From positions 1 through 60,711 of the forward strand of contig JAJEEK010000002.1 in the NCBI GenBank assembly GCA_022821065.1: a stretch of 60,711 bases of DNA. Reading direction: 5' to 3'. Every line of letters starts with the position of its first letter. Within the stretch, counting starts at the first letter, position 1. Below the pieces are notes generated by a model. The model was not told where the DNA came from and made no database searches. It saw only the letters and a list, made by a program, of their open reading frames with translations. This DNA comes from Candidatus Poribacteria bacterium (GTDB lineage Bacteria; Poribacteria; WGA-4E; WGA-3G). The translations under genes and the position numbers were made by a program. Positions 17,708-26,429 of the stretch are shown piece by piece.

Positions 17708-18253
17708 ATGGCAAATCAAGATTTCAGCTTGTCCGGTGCCGTTAAAGTGCGCCCGGCTGTACAGAAAGACGCAGCACCCTTACATCAATTTTGTTTTCCC
17801 GAAAGAGACGAGAAAGAGATCACTGATGAGTTAAAAGCAGATTTGGCAAAAGGAAGTCAAACGCATCGACTCGTCGCGGAGGTCAGTGGCTATCCGATTG
17901 GACAAATTTTCGTCAAAAAAGATGCCAATGATCCTGAAGTCTCAACCGTCGGCGACCTCGTTGTGTCCGGGCCTTTCCGTCAATTAGGCGTGGCTGACCA
18001 CCTCATGGCGGCTGCTGAAACTGCAGCAGCAGAAGACGGCGCGAAAACGCTCGAAATCGAACTCCCCGCATCAGAAAAGAGCGTCATAAAGAGGTATAAG
18101 GACTGGGGATTCTCTGAGAAGCCGCTCGTTGTCCTCCAGAAAACGCTCGAAGCAGCACCCGAACCAGATGAAGAAACCGACGCAGAGGAGGAGACACAGG
18201 AGGAACAGCCTGTTGAAACCGGCACTGAACAGCAGACACTTCTTGAGGATTAG
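17708..18253 (+). CDS. GNAT-like N-acetyltransferase domain protein with acidic tail
   Basis: A 181-residue protein. Residues about 14-145 fit a GNAT fold: VRPAVQKDAAPLHQF, an acceptor beta strand HRLVAEVSGYPIGQIFV, then VGDLVVSGPFRQLGVADHLM, which is the acetyl-CoA-binding signature region (consensus R/Q-x2-G-x-G/A). YKDWGFSEKP follows as the usual late strand. The last 35 residues are Glu/Thr-rich and probably disordered. Substrate is unknown. The AAAGGAG ribosome binding site supports the ATG. A HEAT-repeat lipoprotein gene begins 63 bp downstream in the same direction. Confidence 0.75.
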   Translation: MANQDFSLSGAVKVRPAVQKDAAPLHQFCFPERDEKEITDELKADLAKGSQTHRLVAEVSGYPIGQIFVKKDANDPEVSTVGDLVVSGPFRQLGVADHLMAAAETAAAEDGAKTLEIELPASEKSVIKRYKDWGFSEKPLVVLQKTLEAAPEPDEETDAEEETQEEQPVETGTEQQTLLED

Positions 18254-18316
18254 TGCAGAACGCCACCAAATTGCTCTGCTTCTGAAGTATTACTGAGCGT
18301 GCAGGAGAAATAGACT

Positions 18317-19201
18317 ATGAAGAAGATTTGGATTGCCCTTACACTTGTCCTTTTTATCCTTGGATGCGGCACACAGAATGAGAATCTCGCTAAGGGTAAA
18401 GAACTGATCAAATCGGATAAACGGCGTAAAGAGGAGCGCGCTGTCCGAGAATTTAAACTCGCGCTTCAACAGAAAACCGATAGTGCTGAAGCACATTATC
18501 TGCTCGGACTTTACAACTCCCAGGAATTTTATGAACCGAATACAACGGACTGGGAGGATGCATCCGTTACCGAACGCGGAAAACACATGTTCCGCGCATA
18601 TCAAGCAGAAAAACGGAAGTATCTCGAAAGACTCGTTTTTGAGACGCTTCGTGATGACGACTTAGATATACAGAACGCAGCTCTGGACGCACTTAAACGG
18701 GTCTATAATCAAGCCGACCAAAAACAACTCTTGAGTCAACTTCAAAAGGCGATTAAGTCAAGTGATAATCGAGATAGACACAATGCGCATTGGGTGTTCG
18801 GACACCTCGGTAAGGACGACCCGGACACGATTGTACCTATTTTGGTGAAACTTCTGGAGCATAGACGGACCGAAACCCGATTGAATGCCGTCAAAGCGCT
18901 CGGTGAAGCCGGAAGTGAAGCGGCGATTCCTGCACTCGCAACGCTTATCGAATCAGGTGCTGCGAGTTCCGAACGCGACCGAGAAGAACCGGAAGTCCGA
19001 CAACTCGCCGTAGAGGCACTCGGAAAAATCGGCGGCAACGCCGTGCCCGAATTAGTCAAAATCGTCGAAAATAAAGGATCCTCGCTCCGCGTTGATGCTA
19101 TCCGCACGTTGGCGGTACTCGGTGATGCTAAGGTTGTTGAACCTCTATTAGATGCTTTAAAAGAACAGAGCAATAGAGATGTCGTCGTTCCGCTTAATTG
19201 A
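18317..19201 (+). CDS. HEAT-repeat lipoprotein
   Basis: A 294-residue protein with a lipoprotein signal peptide, MKKIWIALTLVLFILGCGTQ, with the lipobox Cys at residue 17. Residues about 25-65 resemble a tetratricopeptide-like helix pair (GKELIKSDKRRKEERAVREF). From about residue 115 on there are HEAT/PBS-lyase-like repeats such as TRLNAVKALGEAGSEAAIPALATLI and VRQLAVEALGKIGGNAVPELV. It is likely an envelope-anchored protein-binding scaffold. The next gene is a larger PDZ plus HEAT lipoprotein 81 bp away. The GCAGGAGAAATAG site lies before the ATG. Confidence 0.82.
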   Translation: MKKIWIALTLVLFILGCGTQNENLAKGKELIKSDKRRKEERAVREFKLALQQKTDSAEAHYLLGLYNSQEFYEPNTTDWEDASVTERGKHMFRAYQAEKRKYLERLVFETLRDDDLDIQNAALDALKRVYNQADQKQLLSQLQKAIKSSDNRDRHNAHWVFGHLGKDDPDTIVPILVKLLEHRRTETRLNAVKALGEAGSEAAIPALATLIESGAASSERDREEPEVRQLAVEALGKIGGNAVPELVKIVENKGSSLRVDAIRTLAVLGDAKVVEPLLDALKEQSNRDVVVPLN

Positions 19202-19282
19202 GCCGTGAACCATACGCACGCTTTTCGCTGCACCTTCTAATCGGTAATTCTACAGACTACTTAAACCGAAGGGAACCTCTAT

Positions 19283-20731
19283 ATGATTCAGAAAATAAAA
19301 AGGTTCGACGAACGCCAATGTTTGCCCCTTATCTTACCTGTTTTGGTGCTGATCATTTTAACCATCGGTTGTGGCAATCAGTACTACGATGAACGCATGC
19401 AAATGCGGGTACAGAAATTGGACAGCGACCTCATGAATCGTTGGTCTATGAGTGGTGTCGTTGTTACAGAAATTACGCCAAACGGACCCGCGGATAAGGC
19501 GCGACTCGAAAGCGGCGAACTCATCTCTTATGTTATCACTGAATATCCTGTCAAAACTGTTGGCGACTTTAACGACGGAATGAAAAACGGTTTAGACGAA
19601 GATAATAACTTAGTGCTTTATCTCAAAGACAAATCGCCGCTCCGAATCGCGCTCCGTAGACGAGGAGATGATGTCGGATTAAGCGTTGAAGGCAGCGGCA
19701 CCGTACGGGTCAAAGAGGTAAAACCCGGCACACCTGCCGCAAACTCCAATATTCAGGTCGGCGACATCGTTGAGAAGATTGTCGATGAACGCAAAATCTA
19801 TAGCCTTGATGACTATAAAAAGATTCTCGCAAAACTCTCTAAGCGGCAGATTACTTTCCGAACCACTGAACTGATAGGCGTCAAAATTGCTGCTGTAAGT
19901 GCACTCGGCGATTTGGGAGATGTCCGCGCTATTGAACCCTTGATCGATATATTCAACAATAGCACAGAGCTTTCCCTACGAAAAGCGTCAATCACCAGTC
20001 TCCAACGGCTTGTTGAATTGAGTGACCTAAACGAACTTTTCCAGCAATTTCAGAACACCAATGTGGATCAACTTCCTACCGATGGCCTGCAGGCACAGCA
20101 AGTGGAGTCCGCTGCAATTCTTGGCTTGCTTACCGTAGACTTAACCGAAAACACCGCTACCCTTGAGGCGCCTTTCGGAACGCAATTCAGACACAGGTCT
20201 GAGGCACTCTACGAAAAAATTAACGAAGGGCAGCTCGCCGAACTCGCACAGCAATATATCCAAATTGCAGTCGAACCGGAACAGGAAATTCGGCGCGCAT
20301 GCCTCACAATCCTCGGGATCCTTAAACCCGTTTCGGCGATTGATGCACTCGCTACTGTTCTTGATAATTCAGCAGAAATTCCCGGAATCCGTTTCCAAGC
20401 AGGATTGACACTCAGTCAGATTGGTGAACCCGCAGTTGATGCACTCATCGCCGCTTTTGAAAGCGGAGATACCAGCACAAAAGATATTGCTGCTTCCGCA
20501 CTCGGCGGCATCGGCGGTGCGAAAGCACGCGACCGTCTAATTCAGGCACTTGAGAATACCACTGAACCCGCGATTCAACTTACACTTGTTGATGCCATCG
20601 CTAAAATCGGGGATGCATCTTCAATGCAAGCCCTCGAACGCCAACGCGCACAGTACCAAGCAGATGAGGACAGCGGGATCCGCATCTTCTTGGACGAGGT
20701 CTTCAAAAATTTAGAGCAGAAGGCGATGTAA
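19283..20731 (+). CDS. PDZ and HEAT-repeat lipoprotein
   Basis: A 482-residue protein. The N-terminus is a signal peptide with a likely lipobox (IILTIGCGNQ, Cys about residue 32). Two PDZ-like domains follow: about 50-125 (VVVTEITPNGPADKARLESGE) and about 130-200 (VRVKEVKPGTPAANSNIQVGD). The rest is HEAT-like repeats, for example VSALGDLGDVRAIEPLIDIF and RLACLTILGILKP-like segments, and ASALGGIGGAKARDRLIQAL. It lacks any protease domain, so it probably binds C-terminal peptides and scaffolds envelope partners. It seems to be in one transcription unit with the shorter HEAT lipoprotein upstream. Confidence 0.82.
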   Translation: MIQKIKRFDERQCLPLILPVLVLIILTIGCGNQYYDERMQMRVQKLDSDLMNRWSMSGVVVTEITPNGPADKARLESGELISYVITEYPVKTVGDFNDGMKNGLDEDNNLVLYLKDKSPLRIALRRRGDDVGLSVEGSGTVRVKEVKPGTPAANSNIQVGDIVEKIVDERKIYSLDDYKKILAKLSKRQITFRTTELIGVKIAAVSALGDLGDVRAIEPLIDIFNNSTELSLRKASITSLQRLVELSDLNELFQQFQNTNVDQLPTDGLQAQQVESAAILGLLTVDLTENTATLEAPFGTQFRHRSEALYEKINEGQLAELAQQYIQIAVEPEQEIRRACLTILGILKPVSAIDALATVLDNSAEIPGIRFQAGLTLSQIGEPAVDALIAAFESGDTSTKDIAASALGGIGGAKARDRLIQALENTTEPAIQLTLVDAIAKIGDASSMQALERQRAQYQADEDSGIRIFLDEVFKNLEQKAM

Positions 20732-20768
20732 TCAATCGGAAAACTCGCGCAACGGATTGTGGCTGTTG

Positions 20769-21608
20769 ATGAAAATCGGACTCGTTTCAGACTTGCACAC
20801 AGACGTTACGCCGTCCAATAAAGCACTCGTTCCACATCTTATTGAGGCAGTGCAGGCGGCGGAACTTGACGTTTTGGTCCTTGCTGGCGATCTCGCACGA
20901 CATCTCGTACAACTTTCTGAAACACTCAACGCCTTTCATCTCGCTGATTTAGCCTGTGAAAAATTATTTGTTCCAGGCAACCACGACATCTGGGCAACTG
21001 AAACAGCTGATGTCACAAGTGAACAGAAGTGTGAGATCATCTCAAAACTCTGTCGGGAATGCGGATTTCACCCGTTGATGGATGAACCGTTCATCGACGG
21101 ACGGCTCGGTTTCTGTGGGACTATCGGGTGGTACGATTATAGTTTCGCACCGGACACCTACGATTTCTCTGATACCCAATATGCCGAAAAGACGTTGATG
21201 GGAGCCGTCTGGAACGATAAGCGGTACGCCAAATGGTCAGATACCGATGCTGCCGTTGCCCGACGGTTTGAGATGGAACTGAAAACACAAATCGCCACTG
21301 TCCGAAACGATGTGTCCCAAATTATTGTCGTTACGCACCACGTTCCGTTCCGGGAGTGCATCCAATATCGTGGTGAATTGCCGTGGGATTTCTTTCGGGC
21401 GTTTATGGGAAGTACAAGCCTTGGTGAATGCTGTCTAAAAGAACCGCTGGTTACACACGCCCTCTTCGGACATACACACCGACCAGTTGATACGCAAATT
21501 GATAACATCCGCGCAATATGTGCACCTGTCGGCTATCTACGCGAGAAACCGAAAAATGGGTTGCAAACTTATGCTACACAATGTTTAGCCTGTTTTGAAG
21601 TCCTTTGA
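20769..21608 (+). CDS. Calcineurin-like metallophosphoesterase
   Basis: A 279-residue protein with a complete metallophosphoesterase motif set: D-x-H in VSDLHTD, GD in VLAGDLA, GNHD in FVPGNHDIW, H in VVTHHVPF and GHTH in LFGHTHRP. This is the two-metal centre of the family. Targets could be nucleotides, phosphoproteins or phospholipids. ATG 20769 puts the first strand (MKIGLVSDLH) at the N-terminus, as is typical. An upstream in-frame TTG (20757) would only add WLLM. The preceding lipoprotein gene ends 37 bp upstream. The cupin gene follows 14 bp downstream. Confidence 0.87.
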   Translation: MKIGLVSDLHTDVTPSNKALVPHLIEAVQAAELDVLVLAGDLARHLVQLSETLNAFHLADLACEKLFVPGNHDIWATETADVTSEQKCEIISKLCRECGFHPLMDEPFIDGRLGFCGTIGWYDYSFAPDTYDFSDTQYAEKTLMGAVWNDKRYAKWSDTDAAVARRFEMELKTQIATVRNDVSQIIVVTHHVPFRECIQYRGELPWDFFRAFMGSTSLGECCLKEPLVTHALFGHTHRPVDTQIDNIRAICAPVGYLREKPKNGLQTYATQCLACFEVL

Positions 21609-21622
21609 TAAAGGAAAATATT

Positions 21623-21982
21623 ATGGAGATAACTTTAACCAATAGTAACGATGCTGGTGCCCTCGAATTTCCGTGGGGCGCGATTAAATGGCTCTGTAAT
21701 GATCAGATTGACCCAGATGCTGAGATGACTTTCGGGGTCGTCTACATCAACGCCGGTGAAGGCAACCCAACCCATTATCACCCGAACTGTGAGGAACTCA
21801 TCTATGTCCTCTCAGGTGAATGCGATCACAAACTCGGTGATGAAGTCATCCCACTGAAACCCGGAATGATGCTACGTATCCCGCGAAACGTCAAACATAA
21901 CGCTGTCAATACCGGTTGGCAACCTGTGACGATGATTATCTGTTATTCAGATGCTGACCGACAGACAGTCTTTGAAGCGTAA
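21623..21982 (+). CDS. Cupin domain protein
   Basis: A 119-residue single-domain cupin. The metal-binding residues are visible as HYHPNCEE and a later His in RNVKHNAVN, with the two conserved cupin motifs separated by a GDEVIPLKPGMMLRIP strand pair. The ATG at 21623 is chosen because AAGGA lies 7-8 nt before it. A TTG at 21605 overlapping the upstream stop would add six residues. Small cupins act as dioxygenases, isomerases or sugar-binding modules, and nothing here narrows it down. It is probably co-transcribed with the phosphoesterase. Confidence 0.85.
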   Translation: MEITLTNSNDAGALEFPWGAIKWLCNDQIDPDAEMTFGVVYINAGEGNPTHYHPNCEELIYVLSGECDHKLGDEVIPLKPGMMLRIPRNVKHNAVNTGWQPVTMIICYSDADRQTVFEA

Positions 21983-22000
21983 GAAAAGGCGTTTATAGGA

Positions 22001-22015
22001 GGGATTTTTAATCCC
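22001..22015. repeat. Short TAGGAGGG/AATCCC hairpin element
   Basis: GGGATT (22001-22006) pairs with AATCCC (22010-22015) across a 3-nt loop, preceded by ATAGGA and followed by GACCC. The same layout is found at 56018-56040 inside an ABC transporter gene, which suggests a dispersed hairpin element. It may also serve as a terminator for the cupin transcript. Confidence 0.55.
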
Positions 22016-22040
22016 GACCCTATTCTACGCCGTTTAGCCA

Positions 22041-22192
22041 CAAGGTAAAATTAAAGAATGCCCAAAACACGTAGCTTGTAATGAAGCAGATCGCTTATGG
22101 GCGAGTACGCCGCAAAATGGAGAGCGGGTTTGGAAAAAGAACGTCAAAGTTCCAATCCACTCTGTTTAACCGCAAGGTAAAATTAAAGAATG
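22041..22192 (+). repeat. 20-bp direct repeat before trpF
   Basis: CAAGGTAAAATTAAAGAATG occurs at 22041-22060 and again at 22173-22192. The second copy supplies the ATG of trpF and an AAGG that may act as a distant ribosome binding site. The first copy starts a seven-codon frame ending in TAA. The 112 bp between the copies holds no gene. Confidence 0.8.
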
Positions 22193-22879
22193 TCTACAGA
22201 ATCCCCCTTTAGTGTCAAAATCTGCGGCATTACCTCTAACCATGATGCCCAACTCGCCGCTGATGCAGGCGCGGACTACATCGGTGTGTTAGTTGATGTC
22301 GCTGTGTCCGAACGGACGCGCGCTGCTGCCGAAGCCTCTGAAATCGCAAAATCGAGTCCAATCCCGCCAGTCGTTCTTCTCTACAACCGAACAACATCCG
22401 ATATTCAAGAGATCGTATCACAGGTTCAACCGTTTGCGGTGCAGCTCCTCGGACAGGAACCGCCACAACAGGTGGAAGCACTTAAACGCACCGTAACCTG
22501 TCAACTCTGGAAGTCGGTCTATCTACCGGCAGGTAGACCGGAGAATGTTGATAAGTCCGCTGTCCGAGCAGAGATGAACGCCTATCGGGATGCCGGTGCC
22601 GATTTCCTACTCTTCGATAGCGTCGATATGAGTCTTGAGAAACCGAGATACGGCGGCACAGGTAAAACCTGCGACTGGAATATCGCCGCCGAACTTATTT
22701 CGGAAAGTCCGTTACCGGTATTCTTCGCTGGTGGTATCCGTCCAGAGAACGTCAAAGCCGCAATTGAGACAATCCGTCCGCACGGTATTGACCTCTGTTC
22801 CGGTGTTGAAGCCTCTAAAGGTGTCAAAGACCCACAAAAATTGGTACAACTGATGGAGCAGGTCAAGCAAGCCAGTTAA
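22190..22879 (+). CDS. trpF: Phosphoribosylanthranilate isomerase
   Basis: A 229-residue TIM-barrel enzyme of tryptophan biosynthesis. The catalytic Cys is C12 in VKICGITS, and the general-acid Asp is in DFLLFDSVD. Other family landmarks are AADAGADYIGV, GGTGKTCDWNIA and the phosphate-binding FFAGGIRPENV followed by GIDLCSGVEASKGVKD. No other trp gene is nearby, so it stands alone, and it could also serve histidine biosynthesis as a PriA-like enzyme. The start codon sits in the second copy of a 20-bp repeat. Confidence 0.92.
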   Translation: MSTESPFSVKICGITSNHDAQLAADAGADYIGVLVDVAVSERTRAAAEASEIAKSSPIPPVVLLYNRTTSDIQEIVSQVQPFAVQLLGQEPPQQVEALKRTVTCQLWKSVYLPAGRPENVDKSAVRAEMNAYRDAGADFLLFDSVDMSLEKPRYGGTGKTCDWNIAAELISESPLPVFFAGGIRPENVKAAIETIRPHGIDLCSGVEASKGVKDPQKLVQLMEQVKQAS

Positions 22880-22918
22880 TCACTTCTACCTACAAAACAT
22901 AAAGGAGATTTACTTCTT

Positions 22919-23647
22919 ATGAATACTTATTCCCTTTTTAAATCCACAACCGTTGTCTTTCTCGTCTGTGTGATGTCTATTGGCGGATTCTCTACCGCCT
23001 ATGCTGATGGCCACGAGATGGAAACTGAAGCGGCAGAAGGAATGCCGATGGAAGAGAAGCCAAATATTACAGGATGGTTTCAGATTGATGTCGATAGCCT
23101 CGGCACCTATTTTTTAGTGGGTGCGAGCCATCCGCTCAGCGGTGGAATTTCATTTGATTCTAATATCTATGTTAATGGTCATTTGGGCGAGTTTGATATG
23201 GGCATTACATTCCCTGCTATCGCGAATGACAGCATGGCACTGCTACTAACCCCGATGCTCGGCGTTGGGTTCAATTATACCAGTCCAGACGGACCCTATG
23301 CCTTATACCCACAAATCTTTGCGATCCTCCCTGCTGGTAAAATCTTCGGTTTTCATTGGACAATCAGTACAATTTCTTCCATATTTGATGACGAAAGCAT
23401 TAATGAACTCTACAACCGGACTTACATTACTTATGCCTTAAACGATACCGTTGCTATCGGTCCACAGTTTGAATCAGTCCTCGGTCTGGGTGAGAATGGT
23501 GGACTTTGGGCACTCAATTTCGGTGCACGTTTGAACATCGGTTATGGTAAAGGTAATACCCTAGGTCTATATGTCGGTTATGAGACTGAAAAAGGCGAGG
23601 ATGAAACTGGTCTTACCGGTAGAATGAATTTCACCCGTAGGTGGTAG
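22919..23647 (+). CDS. Exported beta-rich protein, paralogue of the 25.5-kb gene
   Basis: A 242-residue protein with a signal peptide ending near STAYADG. After an acidic linker, the mature part is made of alternating strands such as GWFQIDVDSLGTYFLVGASH, NDTVAIGPQFESVLGLGENG and ALNFGARLNIGYGKGNTLG, ending NFTRRW. The pattern suggests a small outer-membrane beta-barrel, with a final aromatic residue. The protein is clearly paralogous to the product at 25545-26267, sharing DSLGT, VGASH, NDTxAIGPQ and TGRMxFxR. AAAGGAG precedes the ATG. Function unknown. Confidence 0.75.
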   Translation: MNTYSLFKSTTVVFLVCVMSIGGFSTAYADGHEMETEAAEGMPMEEKPNITGWFQIDVDSLGTYFLVGASHPLSGGISFDSNIYVNGHLGEFDMGITFPAIANDSMALLLTPMLGVGFNYTSPDGPYALYPQIFAILPAGKIFGFHWTISTISSIFDDESINELYNRTYITYALNDTVAIGPQFESVLGLGENGGLWALNFGARLNIGYGKGNTLGLYVGYETEKGEDETGLTGRMNFTRRW

Positions 23648-23685
23648 GTTTACAATAAAATCCGAAAAAGATGTGGATATACTTG

Positions 23686-23713
23686 GTAGGCGCGGTTTTC
23701 TGACCGCGCCTAC
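23686..23713. terminator. Bidirectional hairpin terminator
   Basis: GTAGGCGCGGT (23686-23696) pairs perfectly with ACCGCGCCTAC (23703-23713) around a 6-nt loop. It lies between the convergent exported-protein and glycosyltransferase genes. The GTAGGxGCGG form also resembles a dispersed hairpin repeat. Confidence 0.7.
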
Positions 23714-23728
23714 ATACTTAATTCCACG

Positions 23729-25135
23729 TTACTCCAACAAATAGATATGAATCGTCCTGTCTTTTGCACGTGAGAAGGCAGGCAGTGTTTTTATGAGATG
23801 TCCGCGTTGGCGAATCCAACTGCGGACTTTTTCATTTCCATCGAAAACGTTAAAACTTGCCACGTCCACGACGAACCATAACCGATCTCTGCCTGAATCC
23901 TCCCACTGCTTCTCAAAGTCATCCTTGTCATCTAACAACGCACCGATGTAAACAGGTGTTAATTCTGGAAGATAGTATTTGCCCATCTCAGGTTCTGAAA
24001 GTACCACTTTATCGGTGGGTTGCTTCTTGCCTTGAATAGCTGCAAACGCCTCTCGCCATTTCGGTCTCCCACCGTTTTCGATTTTAAAGTAGAGATAATC
24101 CTGTGAAAGCAGCGTCACGACTAACACGCAAGGTACAAGTATGCCGATCATTCTGGAGGTCTTGTCTTCTACCATTTTCCATACCTGTTCACATGCGACA
24201 CCCGCAAAGATGAAATAACCCGCAGTCGTCCAGAACAGGTAATAGCCAGCGACGTTCTGAAGCTGCGAGGCGACGAGAAAGAGTCCTAAAGGCACACCAG
24301 CGAAACAGAGTAAAAAGCGCGTTGATCTGTTAAATGGTGTTGAAATGGCACCGAAAAAAGCAGTTACGGCTACCGGAACACTCACACCCTGCACAAGCGT
24401 TAGGACAATATAGAGCGGACTCCGCTGCCATTCGTTGCGTCCCCAACCCGAAAAAAGATAGCCGCGAACCTCTGGGAACGCCAAGGCGAATACGGGCATC
24501 GCAAACGGGATAAAAAAGATAAACAGATTTAACCACCGCTTTCGATGTGATTTTTCTAACAGGCAAATCACTGCATAAACTGCTAACGCTGGAACAATGA
24601 CAACCGAGAGCGTGTGTGAGAGAACCAGACACAAACAGCAGGCAAGCGCACCTATCGTCAGTAACGTCGAATCACGCTCCAGAGACAGATAGAAGCACCA
24701 CGCCGTCAGGACCGCAAACAGAAAAGTAAAGACCGGGTAACGAGCGTTCTGGGACCAGAATAGATGCCAACTGGCACACGCTACAAACGCACTGCTAAAA
24801 AGTCCAACACGCCAATTATACAGTGTTCGTCCCAGTCCGAAAACAGCAGGGGTTGAGGCGATCCCGACGAGGCACGGAATCAGACGGCTCCCCCATTCGC
24901 TATTTCCACCGATCAAGATTGATAACTTCACCGCAAGATACGGAATCGGGTTCGGAATGGAGCGAAAACTGTCGAACGAGAGGTTTTGTGCGTCTCTGAT
25001 TGTGAATACCTCGTCAATCCAAAAACTCCATTGTCCCAAGTTCCAAAAACGGAGTGCTGCCCCGAACATCACAACGGCACTCAAAATCACGATTTGCATC
25101 TTTTTTGGGCAATCTTCTGTTGAAAATTTCAGCAT
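23729..25135 (-). CDS. GT39/PMT-like membrane glycosyltransferase
   Basis: A 468-residue protein with about ten hydrophobic segments in its first 370 residues. The acidic motif WSFWIDEVFTIRD soon after the first membrane helix is typical of GT-C fold glycosyltransferases (PMT/ArnT-like), where Asp binds metal or the lipid-sugar donor. A soluble C-terminal part of about 100 residues follows. It may transfer a sugar from a polyprenyl-phosphate donor to an envelope acceptor. It lies between two paralogous exported-protein genes on the opposite strand, so a link with them is possible but unproven. No good ribosome binding site is seen before the ATG. Confidence 0.78.
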   Translation of the reverse strand: MLKFSTEDCPKKMQIVILSAVVMFGAALRFWNLGQWSFWIDEVFTIRDAQNLSFDSFRSIPNPIPYLAVKLSILIGGNSEWGSRLIPCLVGIASTPAVFGLGRTLYNWRVGLFSSAFVACASWHLFWSQNARYPVFTFLFAVLTAWCFYLSLERDSTLLTIGALACCLCLVLSHTLSVVIVPALAVYAVICLLEKSHRKRWLNLFIFFIPFAMPVFALAFPEVRGYLFSGWGRNEWQRSPLYIVLTLVQGVSVPVAVTAFFGAISTPFNRSTRFLLCFAGVPLGLFLVASQLQNVAGYYLFWTTAGYFIFAGVACEQVWKMVEDKTSRMIGILVPCVLVVTLLSQDYLYFKIENGGRPKWREAFAAIQGKKQPTDKVVLSEPEMGKYYLPELTPVYIGALLDDKDDFEKQWEDSGRDRLWFVVDVASFNVFDGNEKVRSWIRQRGHLIKTLPAFSRAKDRTIHIYLLE

Positions 25136-25544
25136 TTTTTTACGAGTTGCCTTGCAGTGGGAGTTATCTGTTATGCGTTATCAGTTTTACGAGTTCGTCT
25201 CACGAGGGGAGTTATCCGTTATCTATTATCGGTTAAACGCTTGTGATGCTTACATTACCGGCAACTGAAAGATAAGTGAACCGAATGGTCTAACGGTTCT
25301 CGCTGTGATGCAAACTGTTAATTGGCACAGGTTTTGCTTTAAGAAAAATAGGTGCATAAGTTGATACCGGTAAAAAACCTGCCGTTTGTGCAGACGAGAA
25401 CCACTATATCACAAGTTGATGCCAGAGTCAAGCAATCTACTTTTCTATTGAAGTTTGGATTTGCATTGTCGCACCGTGAATGTATATTGCTCAGATTTAC
25501 ACTATAAGTGCATTTTAAACGCACATAAAGGAGAATTTACTTTA
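25136..25544. other. Intergenic region with GTTATC runs
   Basis: A 409-bp gap between the glycosyltransferase start and the exported-protein start. Bases about 25156-25236 carry imperfect repeats of GAGTTATCYGTTATC with ATTATCGG, a simple dispersed repeat type. The rest has no gene-like frame. The right end contains a promoter candidate and the ribosome binding site of the next gene. Confidence 0.6.
25461..25488 (+). promoter_or_regulatory. Candidate promoter
   Basis: TTGCAT (25461-25466) and TATATT (25483-25488) are separated by 16 nt and lie 57 bp upstream of the exported-protein ATG. Confidence 0.45.
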
Positions 25545-26267
25545 ATGAAAACGCATACTGTTTGGTTAGTTCGTTTGTTGGTAATGGTTAGTATTTTGGC
25601 AATTGGTAGTGTTCCGATGGTTTACGCGGATGCCCATGAGGCGGGTGAAGAAGAGATGGCGGAAGAAGAAGCATCAGGTGCTTCCGGGTGGTTCCGAACC
25701 GATACCGATAGTTTGGGAACGCAGATCTGGGTCGGTGCGAGCCATGCGCCAGATTTCCTCGGTGGTCTCTCCTTCGATACCGATATTTATGTCGTCGGAA
25801 CGTTCGGTGAGTTAGACCTCGGTCTCGGTATTCCAGTCGTTGATAGCGATTCCCTGTCGCTGAGTTTCCTCCCGATGGTAGGTATCGGTTTCGATTATGC
25901 CGCAGCCGACGGACCCTCTTCCTTGATCGCACCGCAACTGTTTACTTATCTCACCGCAGGTTCTATCTATTTTGAATCCTGGATCCAAGGGTTCTTCAAC
26001 TCGCCTTTTGATTATGGCGACGACTCGATCTATACACGCGACTTCATTCTCTATTCGATCAATGATACGATTGCTATCGGTCCACAAGTAGAAGTAACGA
26101 TCGGTTTAGGCGATGAAGGTGGACTTAGTAGCATGGTTGTCGGTGGTCGAGCGAATGTCGGTTATGGTGAAAATAACACACTCGGTGTTTTTGTCGGATT
26201 TGAAACCCAGAAAGACGATGAAGAAACAGGAATTACCGGCAGAATGACGTTTATCCGCACGTGGTAG
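25545..26267 (+). CDS. Exported beta-rich protein, paralogue of the 22.9-kb gene
   Basis: A 240-residue protein with a clear signal peptide ending MVYADAHE, then a Glu-rich linker and a strand-rich domain. It aligns over its whole length with the product of 22919-23647: GWFRTDTDSLGT, VGASHAP, SFDTDIYVVGTFGELDLG, NDTIAIGPQVEVTIGLGDEGG and a closing TGRMTFIRTW. The AAAGGAG site 12 nt upstream supports ATG 25545. An open frame extends further upstream but has no start signal. It may be an outer-membrane barrel; the function is unknown. Confidence 0.77.
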   Translation: MKTHTVWLVRLLVMVSILAIGSVPMVYADAHEAGEEEMAEEEASGASGWFRTDTDSLGTQIWVGASHAPDFLGGLSFDTDIYVVGTFGELDLGLGIPVVDSDSLSLSFLPMVGIGFDYAAADGPSSLIAPQLFTYLTAGSIYFESWIQGFFNSPFDYGDDSIYTRDFILYSINDTIAIGPQVEVTIGLGDEGGLSSMVVGGRANVGYGENNTLGVFVGFETQKDDEETGITGRMTFIRTW

Positions 26268-26429
26268 GAAAATACGGAATAGTTGATATTATCGCGAACC
26301 GTGGATAACACATCGGGTAGACATATCAACACCCGCGATTAGAAAAATTGAACAGCAGACAAAGTTGTCTGTCCTTACAGAAACAACAAAGCAAGCAATA
26401 TTGGCTTGTGAAAATTATGGAGGATTCCG

